Assembly: GCF_001854245.1 (NCBI RefSeq)
Contig: NZ_CP015381.1
Location: forward strand, 1,895,001-1,959,000
Reading direction: 5' to 3'
Source: Desulfococcus multivorans
GTDB lineage: Bacteria > Desulfobacterota > Desulfobacteria > Desulfobacterales > Desulfococcaceae
DNA: 64,000 nt
Shown: one piece after another, positions 42,602 to 50,479 of the stretch
Layout: the number at the start of each line of letters is the position of its first letter
How positions within the stretch are numbered: position 1 is the first letter of the stretch
Translations under genes and position numbers: made by a program
The notes under the pieces: generated by a model
The model's database searches: none
Told to the model about the DNA's origin: nothing
The model's input: the letters and a program-made list of their open reading frames with translations, nothing else

Positions 42602-44251
42602 TCAGCGTCGATCCGGAAACAACGTGACGGACAAGTCGCGCAGTTTGTATTTCTGGATCTTTCCGCTGGCCGTCATCGGATAATCGTCGACAAAGGCGAC
42701 GTAGCGGGGAATTTTATAATGGCTGATCCTGCCTCTGCAGAAATCCCGCACATCCTCCGGCGCCATGACATGGCCCTCCTTGATTTTGATGAAGGCGCCG
42801 ATCTCCTCGCCGTACTTAGGACTGGGAACGCCGGCCACCTGAACGTCCGCTATCCCTTCCATCTGAAAGAGAAATTCTTCGATCTCCCTGGGATAGATAT
42901 TTTCTCCCCCCCGGATGATCATATCTTTATGCCGTCCCGTGATACTCAGATAGCCGTTCTCATCCATGACGCCGAGATCGCCTGAGTGGAGCCAGCCGTC
43001 AGTGTCGACGGCCTGAGCCGTGGCCTCGGACATATTGTAGTATCCTTTCATGACGTTGTATCCCCGGCAACAGACCTCTCCCTGCGTACCGACGGGGAGG
43101 GGGGCGTGGGTTTCAGGGTCCACGATACGGACTTCGATGCCCGGCAAGGCCCGACCGACGGACTCCACGCGAAGGCGGATATCATCCTCGGCGCGGGTTT
43201 GGGTGATCACCGGCGAGGTTTCCGTAAGGCCGTAGCAGATGGTGATCTCGTGCATATTCAGGCGATCGATTACCTGTTTCATGATCTCGATGGGGCAGGG
43301 TGATCCCGCCATGATGCCGGTCCGGAGGGTGCTGAAATCGAATTTGTCGAACAGTTTGTGGTGCAGGACCGCCATGAACATGGTGGGCACCCCATAGAGG
43401 GCCGTGCAACGTTCCTCTTCCACCGACGCCATGACGTCCACCGGATCGAAGCTTTCCAGAAAAACCATGGTTGCAGCATGAGATACTGCCCCCAATACGC
43501 CCATAACGCAGCCAAAACAATGAAACAGCGGCACGGGGATGCAGATTCGGTCGGCCGGTGTGAATCGCTGGTTTTCGCCGACCCAGAAGCCGTTGTTGAC
43601 AATATTGTGATGGGTCAGCATGACGCCTTTGGGGAACCCTGTGGTTCCCGAGGTGTACTGCATGTTGACGACGTCATGCGGATTCAGCGTTCGCCGGCGC
43701 TCCTGGTAGGCTGCGTCGGTGGTCATGACGGCGAGCGCCAGGATTTCCGGGATGGTATACATCCCTCTGTGCTTTTCCTGCCCCAGGAAGCAGACGCGCT
43801 TCAGGGAGGGGAATTTCGGGCTTGTGAGAAAGCCCCGCTCCTGAAGTTTCAATTCGGGAACCAACTCGTAAACGGTTTGTACGTAATCCGTATCTCGAAA
43901 TCCATCGATGATGAAAAGGTTTTCCGTCTCGGATTGTTTCAACAGATAAGTCAGCTCGCTCGATTTGTAATTCGTGTTGACCGTGAGCAGGACGGCACCG
44001 ATTTTGGCTGTCGCGAACTGAAGTGCAACCCAGTAAGGGACATTGGTGGCCCAGACGGCCACCTTTTCGCCCTTTTGAATGCCCAGAGCCATCAGGCCTC
44101 GGGCCAGGCGATCCACCAGATCCCCGAATTCCCTGTAACTGAGACGGAATGCCCGGTCGACATAAATGACGGCGTCGTTGTCCGGATGTGTTGAAACCGC
44201 CTGATCCAGAAGCTGTCCCAGGGTCACGTCCATCAGTTTGTCCGTACGCAT
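42602..44251 (-). CDS. AMP-binding acyl-CoA synthetase
   Basis: A 549-residue acyl-CoA ligase (fatty-acid or related carboxylic acid activation). The P-loop YTSGTTGFPKGVMLTH, the ITICYGLTETSPVITQTR motif, GWLHSGDLGVMDENGYLSIT with GRHKDMIIRGGENIYPREIE, and the C-terminal MTASGKIQKYKLR lysine region are all intact. It most resembles medium/long-chain ligases. AAGGAGTTTTC precedes the ATG. The regulator genes on both sides (TetR and XRE-cupin) suggest acid-responsive control. Confidence 0.93.
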   Translation of the reverse strand: MRTDKLMDVTLGQLLDQAVSTHPDNDAVIYVDRAFRLSYREFGDLVDRLARGLMALGIQKGEKVAVWATNVPYWVALQFATAKIGAVLLTVNTNYKSSELTYLLKQSETENLFIIDGFRDTDYVQTVYELVPELKLQERGFLTSPKFPSLKRVCFLGQEKHRGMYTIPEILALAVMTTDAAYQERRRTLNPHDVVNMQYTSGTTGFPKGVMLTHHNIVNNGFWVGENQRFTPADRICIPVPLFHCFGCVMGVLGAVSHAATMVFLESFDPVDVMASVEEERCTALYGVPTMFMAVLHHKLFDKFDFSTLRTGIMAGSPCPIEIMKQVIDRLNMHEITICYGLTETSPVITQTRAEDDIRLRVESVGRALPGIEVRIVDPETHAPLPVGTQGEVCCRGYNVMKGYYNMSEATAQAVDTDGWLHSGDLGVMDENGYLSITGRHKDMIIRGGENIYPREIEEFLFQMEGIADVQVAGVPSPKYGEEIGAFIKIKEGHVMAPEDVRDFCRGRISHYKIPRYVAFVDDYPMTASGKIQKYKLRDLSVTLFPDRR

Positions 44252-44337
44252 GAAAACTCCTTAAAATTCAACTTTAGGTGTTCATCGGCAGGTGTCGTCA
44301 GCGGATGACCCATGCTGTTGTATCCGGGGGCACGCCG

Positions 44338-44440
44338 AAGACTGAAGGGTTGAGAGGTGCGTCCGCGACAGACGGGGTTCCACCCCTCTTCAGCTTTCAA
44401 CCGCTATCCGGTTGCCATAACGAAAGTCGGGTTGGGCCGA
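44338..44440. repeat. Palindromic intergenic element (copy e)
   Basis: It holds GACTGAAGGGTTGAGAGG, CCCCTCTTCAGCTTTCAACC, CGCTATCCGGTTGCC and CGAAAGTCGGGTTGGG; the first two arms pair as a loose stem. It lies between the XRE-cupin and acyl-CoA synthetase genes, both on the minus strand. Confidence 0.8.
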
Positions 44441-44447
44441 AACGCGA

Positions 44448-45017
44448 TTATTCCGGAAAATAGAGAACAGCATAGATGCTCGCGGCGGAATCGCCGAAGG
44501 ATCCCACATGATGCGGGACCACTGAGTTGTAATAAATACTGTCGCCCGCCAGGAGCCGGTGGGTCTTTTTGCCGTAGACAACCTCGACTTCGCCGTCGAT
44601 CACCACGATGAATTCTTCGCCTTCGTGAGAGGAGAGCTTTATCTCCTTTCCCGATTCGGGAAGCAATTCGATGAAAAAAGGTTCCATATGGCGATCGGTT
44701 TTACCGCGGCCCAGGGAATAAAAGCGAGAGGCCACCGGGCGGTCTTTGGCGCGCAGCATGCTGAGTTCGCCCTTGCGATCGGACTTTCGGATGATGAGAG
44801 GGTCTTCACTGATCTGGTCGTCCAGAAACGTCCCCAAACGGACACCCAGCGATCGGGCGATTTTAAGGAGTGGTCCCAGGGACGGGTAAATATCCTCCTC
44901 CTGAAGGCGTTTCAGGAACCCGGACTCGAGACCGGTTCGTTCGGCGAGGACTTCGAGGGATATTCCTTTCTGGGCCATAATTTTCGTGATGCGTGCGCCG
45001 ACCTTCTCTAAATTCAT
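44448..45017 (-). CDS. XRE-family regulator with cupin domain
   Basis: A 189-residue protein. Residues about 8-62 are a Cro/C1-type helix-turn-helix (ITKIMAQKGISLEVLAERTG, SLGPLLKIARSLGVRLG). Residues about 105-189 are a cupin barrel (SHEGEEFIVVIDGEVEVVYG, LLAGDSIYYNSVVPHHVG). Such proteins often sense small carboxylates or control nearby metabolic genes; the acyl-CoA synthetase downstream on the same strand is a natural target. GAGGAGAATGCA precedes the ATG. Confidence 0.9.
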   Translation of the reverse strand: MNLEKVGARITKIMAQKGISLEVLAERTGLESGFLKRLQEEDIYPSLGPLLKIARSLGVRLGTFLDDQISEDPLIIRKSDRKGELSMLRAKDRPVASRFYSLGRGKTDRHMEPFFIELLPESGKEIKLSSHEGEEFIVVIDGEVEVVYGKKTHRLLAGDSIYYNSVVPHHVGSFGDSAASIYAVLYFPE

Positions 45018-45116
45018 TGCATTCTCCTCAAAAACATCGCTTCATCTGGGGGGTTATCGACATAAAGTTGAGATCTATATCAGCTATCGCTGCTCCGGAA
45101 AAGAGAAAAATGAGGA

Positions 45117-45254
45117 CTTCAATTCAACTATCGGTATCATGGGCCGGTGCCGGGAGGGGAAGGCTGAAGGGGGGCGTTCGCGGCAGGCAGGGTGCTTATC
45201 CTCCCTTCAGTCTTCAGCCGCTTTCCGGCCAACATCGCGAAGTCGAGTTGAGAG
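45117..45254. repeat. Palindromic intergenic element (copy f)
   Basis: Its left part, TCAACTATCGGTATCATGGG followed by CCGGTGCCGGGAGG, is the reverse complement of copy c. A stem is formed by GGAGGGGAAGGCTGAAGG and CCTCCCTTCAGTCTTCAGCC. It ends CGAAGTCGAGTTGAG. It lies in the 315-base gap between the XRE-cupin and lysA genes, which otherwise holds only the regulator's upstream region. Confidence 0.85.
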
Positions 45255-45332
45255 AGAGCGACACCGCGATCGATGACCATTCTCTTGATTCGGACCTTCC
45301 GGAAATCAGCGCGTTTGAGGAAGCGCGTCGGT

Positions 45333-46592
45333 TCAGGGTTTGAAGATATCCGGTGTAAAGTCGAGGGTTGCAAAATAATCTGCCGGCGTCTCGGCCCGAC
45401 GAATCCGTTCAACCGTTCCATCGGCTTTGAGAAGAAGTTCCTGGGGGCGGAGCTTGCCGTTGTAATTGAATCCCATGGCATGGCCGTGGGCTCCGGTGTC
45501 ATGGATGACCAGGATGTCCCCCTCGTCGATGGACGGAAGCGGTCGCTCGACGGCGAATTTGTCGTTGTTTTCGCAAAGGGAGCCCACGACGTCCACGATT
45601 TCGGTCCCGGCCGCTTCGTCCTTGTCGAGCACGTCGATGTGGTGATAGGCGTCATACATCCCGGGGCGCATCAGCGCGGACATACAGGCATCCACACCGA
45701 TATATTTGCGATATATGTTTTTTCGGTTGATGGCGGTGGTCACCAGAACACCATGAGGACCGCTCATGTATCGACCGCTTTCCATGTAAAGCTGTGGAGC
45801 ATAATTGTTCCCGGCCGTGAAGCGATCGAGGGCAGCACGGATGCCCCCGGCCATGGCGGCCAGATCCAGACGGGGTTCCTCCGGACGATAAGGGATGCCA
45901 AGGCCGCCGCCGATATTGATGAATTCAAAAACGATGTCGATTTCGGAATGAAGCCATTCAATGAGGGAGAGAAGCATCTCGGCGGTCTGGACCATATATG
46001 CGTAATTGAGTTCGTTGGATGCGAGCATGGTATGCAGACCGAAGCGACGAGCGCCCATTTCCCGGGCTTGTCGGTAGGCATCCAGGATCTGGTCGTGGCT
46101 GACGCCGTATTTGGCATCGACGGGATTCCCGATAATGTCGTTTCCGGTTCTCCGGGGACCGGGGTTGTAACGAAAGCAGATCAACTCAGGCAGCCGGGGG
46201 ACCTTGGGCAGCAGCGTGATGTCGTCGAGGTTGAGGATGCAGCCTCCTGCCGCATCGGCGCAAAGGAACTCTTCCCGACTGGTGTTGTTGGAGGTGAACA
46301 TAATATCCTCCGGCTTCGCGCCGATCCTGCGGCTCAGCAACAGTTCGGTGATGGAACTGCAGTCGAAACCGAAACCCATGTCCTGCATGATCTCCAGGAT
46401 TCTGGGGTTGGGGAGAGCCTTTACCGCAAAAAACTCCCTGAACCCCGGAAGTTCCGAGAAGGCGTGCTTAAGACTGCGTCCGGTCTCCCGGATGCCGATT
46501 TCGTCGTAAATGTGAAACGGTGTGCCGTAATGCTCGACAATGGATTTCAGCGCGGGAAACAGACGGTCTTTAAAAGCGCTGGACATTGGCAT
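45333..46592 (-). CDS. lysA: Diaminopimelate decarboxylase-family PLP enzyme
   Basis: A 419-residue fold-III PLP decarboxylase, most like diaminopimelate decarboxylase, the last step of lysine synthesis. PLP Lys58 is in FFAVKALPNPRILEIM; other markers are FGFDCSSITELLLSRRIG, the phosphate loop FINIGGGLGIPY, the SLCENNDKFAVE Cys-Glu pair and HDTGAHGHAMGFNYNGKLRP. The CENND stretch departs a little from the usual CESGD, so another amino-acid decarboxylase of the same fold is possible. GGAG lies 10 bases before the ATG. The Lrp gene directly upstream suggests lysine or amino-acid feedback. Confidence 0.85.
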   Translation of the reverse strand: MPMSSAFKDRLFPALKSIVEHYGTPFHIYDEIGIRETGRSLKHAFSELPGFREFFAVKALPNPRILEIMQDMGFGFDCSSITELLLSRRIGAKPEDIMFTSNNTSREEFLCADAAGGCILNLDDITLLPKVPRLPELICFRYNPGPRRTGNDIIGNPVDAKYGVSHDQILDAYRQAREMGARRFGLHTMLASNELNYAYMVQTAEMLLSLIEWLHSEIDIVFEFINIGGGLGIPYRPEEPRLDLAAMAGGIRAALDRFTAGNNYAPQLYMESGRYMSGPHGVLVTTAINRKNIYRKYIGVDACMSALMRPGMYDAYHHIDVLDKDEAAGTEIVDVVGSLCENNDKFAVERPLPSIDEGDILVIHDTGAHGHAMGFNYNGKLRPQELLLKADGTVERIRRAETPADYFATLDFTPDIFKP

Positions 46593-46629
46593 GGCGTAGG
46601 GTCTCCTTGTTCAAAAAGTCAAATGAAAT

Positions 46630-47118
46630 TTATTGGCCCGTCAGGATTCCCGAGATGGGAAACCGGGTTGTTTCTTTGTGAGTGAAGAGTACCGTCAGCG
46701 TCCGGGTGGAACGGACCCCTTGAAGGGGGCGGATATTGTCGCGCAGCAAGGTGCCGAGTTCCTGATGATCCGCAACTCTGACTTTCAAGAGAAGGCAGTC
46801 TTCCCCGGCGACGTCGTGAACTTCCTGGATTTCCGGCATTTTTGCCAGAATGTCATGAACCCTGTCCTGATCGGGGTCTGAAGCAGAAACCAAAGTTGTG
46901 TCGACATCGACGAAGATGAAGGCGATCAGACGACGATTGAATTGTTCGGGGTTCAACCGAACCTCGTATCCGTCGATGATGCCCTGTTTCTCAAGTTTCC
47001 GGATACGCTCGAGTACGGCCGACGGCGCCATCCCAACCTGTCGGGCGACTTCGACGTTTGGAATTCTGGCTTTTTCCTGAAGTATGTTCAGGATATTTAG
47101 ACTAATTTCGTCAATCAT
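46630..47118 (-). CDS. Lrp/AsnC-family transcriptional regulator
   Basis: A 162-residue Lrp/AsnC protein. Residues 3-60 are the helix-turn-helix (LNILNILQEKARIPNVEVAR, QVGMAPSAVLERIRKLEKQG), followed by IIDGYEVRLNPEQFNRRLIA and the RAM ligand domain (IQEVHDVAGEDCLLLKVRVA). It lies 37 bases upstream of lysA on the same strand and likely forms an operon with it. The start at 47118 has AAGGTGA upstream. Confidence 0.93.
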   Translation of the reverse strand: MIDEISLNILNILQEKARIPNVEVARQVGMAPSAVLERIRKLEKQGIIDGYEVRLNPEQFNRRLIAFIFVDVDTTLVSASDPDQDRVHDILAKMPEIQEVHDVAGEDCLLLKVRVADHQELGTLLRDNIRPLQGVRSTRTLTVLFTHKETTRFPISGILTGQ

Positions 47119-47142
47119 TCTTATAATCACCTTAATAAGAAT

Positions 47143-47171
47143 AATATATTTTAGCAAAATAGGTGTGTCAA
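47143..47171 (-). promoter_or_regulatory. Near-consensus sigma-70 promoter for lrp-lysA
   Basis: On the minus strand TTGACA (47166-47171) and TATATT (47143-47148) are separated by exactly 17 bases, 24 bases before the lrp start codon. An AT-rich TTCTTATTAAGG segment follows, a likely site for autoregulation by Lrp. Confidence 0.8.
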
Positions 47172-47253
47172 GAATAAAATTCTGACGTGTTTCCAGGGGC
47201 CAATTTTCAGACCATTTTCTTGGAGGTTCGGAATCGGAAATTGGAGTCAGGGG

Positions 47254-48405
47254 TCAGTCCGGGGCTTGTACGCCGCAATCGGCGCACAAGGTCTGGATGT
47301 CGCCGTAGTAGGCCATGGGCATGCGGCTCGCATCGAGGCAGACATGTCGATGGCGGGCCGCCTGTGACGCTGAATCGGCGCTCAACCGGCCCGTCATGGA
47401 AAACAAAAGCTCCTGCCACATCCGTGTCGGTGCACGCCGAGGTCTTACCAGTTGGAACGTTTCGCCGACGCCGGCCATTTCGGCGAGTTTGGCAAGGGCC
47501 TCCTTTCGGTTCAATGTGCCGTCGATGAGGCCGAAATCCCTGGCCGTTTGGTTGTCGAAGATCTGAGCACCCATTCGCTCCCGGATGACGGCTTCGGAAA
47601 TGTTTCGATTTTCAGCGACGTGGCGGACGAAATTGTCGTATTCGATATCGGCGCCCTTCTGAAGATTATTGAGTTCTTCATCTGTGGCGCGGCGAAAGGG
47701 GTTGCCCAGGTCTTTTCCGCGGCCGGCGGAGATGACGGTGCGCTCGATTCCACTACGGGTGACGATGCCGCCCCCCAGGATACCCCCCTCAATAGCCGTG
47801 GGTTCGTCAAAATAGGTAAGGGCCGCACCCAGCACGCCGATGCTGCCGACGTAACTGCCGTAATCCGCGTAAATCGCGTCGGCGCCGGCCATGGCCATGA
47901 CGGCGCCTGATGCTGAAAGCCCTTCTATGTAGGCGAGCACGGGTTTTCCGGTGGTCTTCTGAAAGGATTTGATCCCCTCGTGGATGGCCATCGATCCGAA
48001 GATGGTGCCCCCCGGACTTTGTACGTGGAGGAATATCCCTTTGACCTGGTTGTCATCCGAGGCTTTTTCAAGCACTTTTTGTATTGAATAACCATAGGTC
48101 GCGTTGAACCATACCATGGTCGAAGCGCTGATATCCTGGGGCGGGCTGCCCAGAATGATGCCTTCCACGGGCAGGGTCACTAGAAGGTTCTTGCTGTCAC
48201 GTTTTCCGGAAACAAAGGTATAGTTCAGTTCTTCCGTGGTGACGAGTTCCGTGAGATCCTTTCGTCCGAACATGGCCCCGACACCTATACCGGCGCTGAT
48301 GAAAAAGGTTGTAAACAGAAACAACAGCACGAAAAAGCTGACAAAAGCGAAAAAGGTCATGCCGAAGATCTTGAGAGGAATTTTCCAGAATTTTGAAACG
48401 TCCAT
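47254..48405 (-). CDS. sppA: Signal peptide peptidase SppA-like serine protease
   Basis: A 383-residue S49-family protein. An N-terminal membrane helix (FFAFVSFFVLLFLFTTFFIS) anchors it. The catalytic region includes GIFLHVQSPGGTIFGSMAIH and the nucleophile Ser in YIEGLSASGAVMAMAGADAI, with YVGSIGVLGA after it. SppA degrades leftover signal peptides in the membrane. ATG 48405 is chosen because GGAGCAGCC precedes it; an ATG at 48432 overlaps the upstream reductase stop. It ends in a Cys-Ala-Asp-Cys stretch that may bind metal. Confidence 0.85.
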   Translation of the reverse strand: MDVSKFWKIPLKIFGMTFFAFVSFFVLLFLFTTFFISAGIGVGAMFGRKDLTELVTTEELNYTFVSGKRDSKNLLVTLPVEGIILGSPPQDISASTMVWFNATYGYSIQKVLEKASDDNQVKGIFLHVQSPGGTIFGSMAIHEGIKSFQKTTGKPVLAYIEGLSASGAVMAMAGADAIYADYGSYVGSIGVLGAALTYFDEPTAIEGGILGGGIVTRSGIERTVISAGRGKDLGNPFRRATDEELNNLQKGADIEYDNFVRHVAENRNISEAVIRERMGAQIFDNQTARDFGLIDGTLNRKEALAKLAEMAGVGETFQLVRPRRAPTRMWQELLFSMTGRLSADSASQAARHRHVCLDASRMPMAYYGDIQTLCADCGVQAPD

Positions 48406-48428
48406 GGCTGCTCCGTTGTAACGATCGT

Positions 48429-48932
48429 TCATTTTTTTACGCTATAGGTCAGGCACACCAGGTCCCTGCCAAGCCGTCTGACATCCTTGAGCTGAAGCTC
48501 CATTGAAATCTCCGGGGTAAAGAGCGAGAGCCCGTAGCCGAAAATGGTCGGGGAGATGGTTACGATAATGTCGTCGATAAGACCTGCTTCGGCGAAAAGC
48601 GAGTTGACCAGGGCGCCCCCGGCGAGGACGGCCTCCCGATACCCTTCCTTCTCGAGGGTTTCCAGAACGGCCTGGGGCGACAGATCCGTATACCAGAGGT
48701 TCTCCCATTGGGAAATGCGTTGCTTGTCTCGGGTGAGAACGATGTTCTTGCGTCCGGACAGCGGCGTACCGATGGTGTCAAAGGTTTTGGAGCCCATGAT
48801 GACGGCTCCGGCCCGCCGGGTGATGGAGACGAAAAGCTTCTTGTCTTCCGGTCCGGTCCAGTCCGGAAAATGGTCCGGCGTTTTGCCGATCTTCCCGTCG
48901 AGGGTAATGGCCATCAGCAGGGTGACCTTCAT
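48429..48932 (-). CDS. Dihydrofolate reductase / RibD C-terminal-like reductase
   Basis: A 167-residue NADPH-dependent reductase of the RibD_C/DHFR-like type. It begins MKVTLLMAITLDGKIGKTPD, with RRAGAVIMGSKTFDTIG, NIVLTRDKQRI, and LAGGALVNSLFAEAGLIDDI followed by TISPTIFGYG. It could act on a pteridine or pyrimidine; the natural substrate is unclear. Its stop overlaps the alternative start of the sppA frame, so the two share a transcript. Confidence 0.85.
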   Translation of the reverse strand: MKVTLLMAITLDGKIGKTPDHFPDWTGPEDKKLFVSITRRAGAVIMGSKTFDTIGTPLSGRKNIVLTRDKQRISQWENLWYTDLSPQAVLETLEKEGYREAVLAGGALVNSLFAEAGLIDDIIVTISPTIFGYGLSLFTPEISMELQLKDVRRLGRDLVCLTYSVKK

Positions 48933-48960
48933 GGTATTGGCACTCCTATTTTTCTCTTTT

Positions 48961-49012
48961 TCAACTTTCATGATGGTGACCGGCACCGGCCCGTGAAAGC
49001 CGGACGTTGAGT
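48961..49012. repeat. Palindromic intergenic element (copy d)
   Basis: TCAACTTTCATGATGGTG, CCGGCACCGGCCCG and TGAAAGCCGGACGTTGAG; the outer parts pair as an interrupted palindrome. It lies between the reductase and GTPase genes. Confidence 0.85.
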
Positions 49013-49030
49013 TCCGCTTACAAGGGATGC

Positions 49031-50479
49031 CTATTGTTTGAACACGAGCCCGTAGGGCCGTTCGCTCCTGGAAATGATTTCCAAAGTGTCGATGATGAGA
49101 CCTTTCATCGCTTTTCGACCGGCATCACGACCGCTGTCGTCGCCGCTTCTGACGGCCTTGAAAAATTCGACGCAGAGGCGTTTGGCCGAATCATCCCACT
49201 GAGTGGTAAAACCGGCCTTTACAGGAGCCTTGGCCGCCCCCTCGCGGGACCCGGGAAGACCCCGTCGGCCGTGGGCCCAGTTGATGATATGGGAATAGTA
49301 GATCAAGGCCCTGTCCAGCAGGATGTACAGGAACTGGATGTTTCCCATGGGCCCGACATGAATCTGGGTTCCTCCCAGTTGCATTCCCACCACCTTGGTC
49401 TTGGCCAGCCGCTCGGCACCGCCGAAGGCAGCCCATCCTGCGCCGACAAGTCCCCCGATGGCTGAGAAAATACCGAAGGTGAGCCCGTGGGCGGCTACGT
49501 CTACCAAAGCGCCGACAGCCGCTCCTCCCAAACCGGCCGCCGTGATGAGTTGTTTTGGCGTGAGCCCCAGAAGCTGCCATGTTCGCTCGTCGAAAAGATC
49601 CTCATGGAGTATGGACTGGGGGGGGAGGTCGACATTGAAGATATTGTGCTTGAACAGCCGCCGGATCTTCTGGTGGGCCGTTCTTTCCATCTCTTCGATA
49701 TCCTGATTGAATCTGGCCTGAAGCGCCTTCTTGGCCGATGCCTCGTCAATCCTGTCGGTAAAATTTCTGGAAACGGAATGGGTCAGGCTTGCCTCCAGGA
49801 GGGTACAGATAATCTCGGCCGTCTGGAGATTCCGGTACCGCCAGTCCTTTTTGAATGCCGAAATCACCGTTTCCAGTGCAGGCTGCCAGTCCTGATCGAT
49901 GTTTTCGAGGTTTTCGAGAAGGCTGATCCGCTCGGCGTAGGTGGCCTTGTGGGCGTTGAAGACCCGAACAGCGTTGAAGTGCTTTCTGAACTCGGCCTTC
50001 CATGCCTCGATATAGCCTGTCTCGTCGTCTTTGCAATTGATAACGGCCATACGTGGGCGTCCGGTCAAACGAAGAATTTCCATCTCAGACCGGTCTACAC
50101 CGCGAACCGGCCGTGATCCGTCGACCACGTAGATAATGCCTGCGCCCCGTTCGATGGGGAGAAAGAGTTCCACATCATCCCGAAATTCCTTGCGGTCGGC
50201 GTGGGCCTGTCGAAAGGCCGCCACCATGAGGGTGTCCGGTCCGCTGTACTCGCGCATCCATTGAAGGGTCTGACGAGGATTCTGGAATCCCGGCGTGTCG
50301 GTGAACCGGATGATTTCTCTGCCGTCAATGGTCACGGGGAAGGTCCGACATTGAAGCGTCTCCCCCGGCGCCGGACTGATTCGAACGCTGTCGTCCTCGG
50401 CCAATGTCGACACTACGGAGGACTTGCCTTCATTGGGATGACCGACGATGGCGAACTCGGGGATACCATCAGGCGTCAT
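49031..50479 (-). CDS. GTPase with DUF3482 domain
   Basis: A 482-residue P-loop GTPase. G1 is GHPNEGKSS, G3 is FTDTPGFQN and NCKD in AVINCKDDETGYIEAWKAEF serves as the G4 motif. The C-terminal half (residues about 270-480) is the DUF3482 region with a hydrophobic Gly/Ala patch (GLGGAAVGALVDVAAHG, FSAIGGLVGAGWAAFGGA), probably membrane-inserting. It is paired with the DUF2868 gene just upstream, and its start overlaps that gene's stop by 11 bases. The family's function is not known. Confidence 0.88.
   Translation of the reverse strand: MTPDGIPEFAIVGHPNEGKSSVVSTLAEDDSVRISPAPGETLQCRTFPVTIDGREIIRFTDTPGFQNPRQTLQWMREYSGPDTLMVAAFRQAHADRKEFRDDVELFLPIERGAGIIYVVDGSRPVRGVDRSEMEILRLTGRPRMAVINCKDDETGYIEAWKAEFRKHFNAVRVFNAHKATYAERISLLENLENIDQDWQPALETVISAFKKDWRYRNLQTAEIICTLLEASLTHSVSRNFTDRIDEASAKKALQARFNQDIEEMERTAHQKIRRLFKHNIFNVDLPPQSILHEDLFDERTWQLLGLTPKQLITAAGLGGAAVGALVDVAAHGLTFGIFSAIGGLVGAGWAAFGGAERLAKTKVVGMQLGGTQIHVGPMGNIQFLYILLDRALIYYSHIINWAHGRRGLPGSREGAAKAPVKAGFTTQWDDSAKRLCVEFFKAVRSGDDSGRDAGRKAMKGLIIDTLEIISRSERPYGLVFKQ

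Noticed and set aside
44338-45254. The clustered repeats as a CRISPR array
   Set aside because: There are only two unequal palindromic elements, separated by a gene, without regular spacers.
45273-46685. A 470-codon plus-strand frame opposite lysA
   Set aside because: Shadow of lysA and the Lrp gene; no plausible product.
47158-47253. A weak CCAATTTTC...GGAAATTGG palindrome after sppA as a terminator
   Set aside because: The arms are far apart, one base mismatched and not followed by a T run; too weak to annotate.
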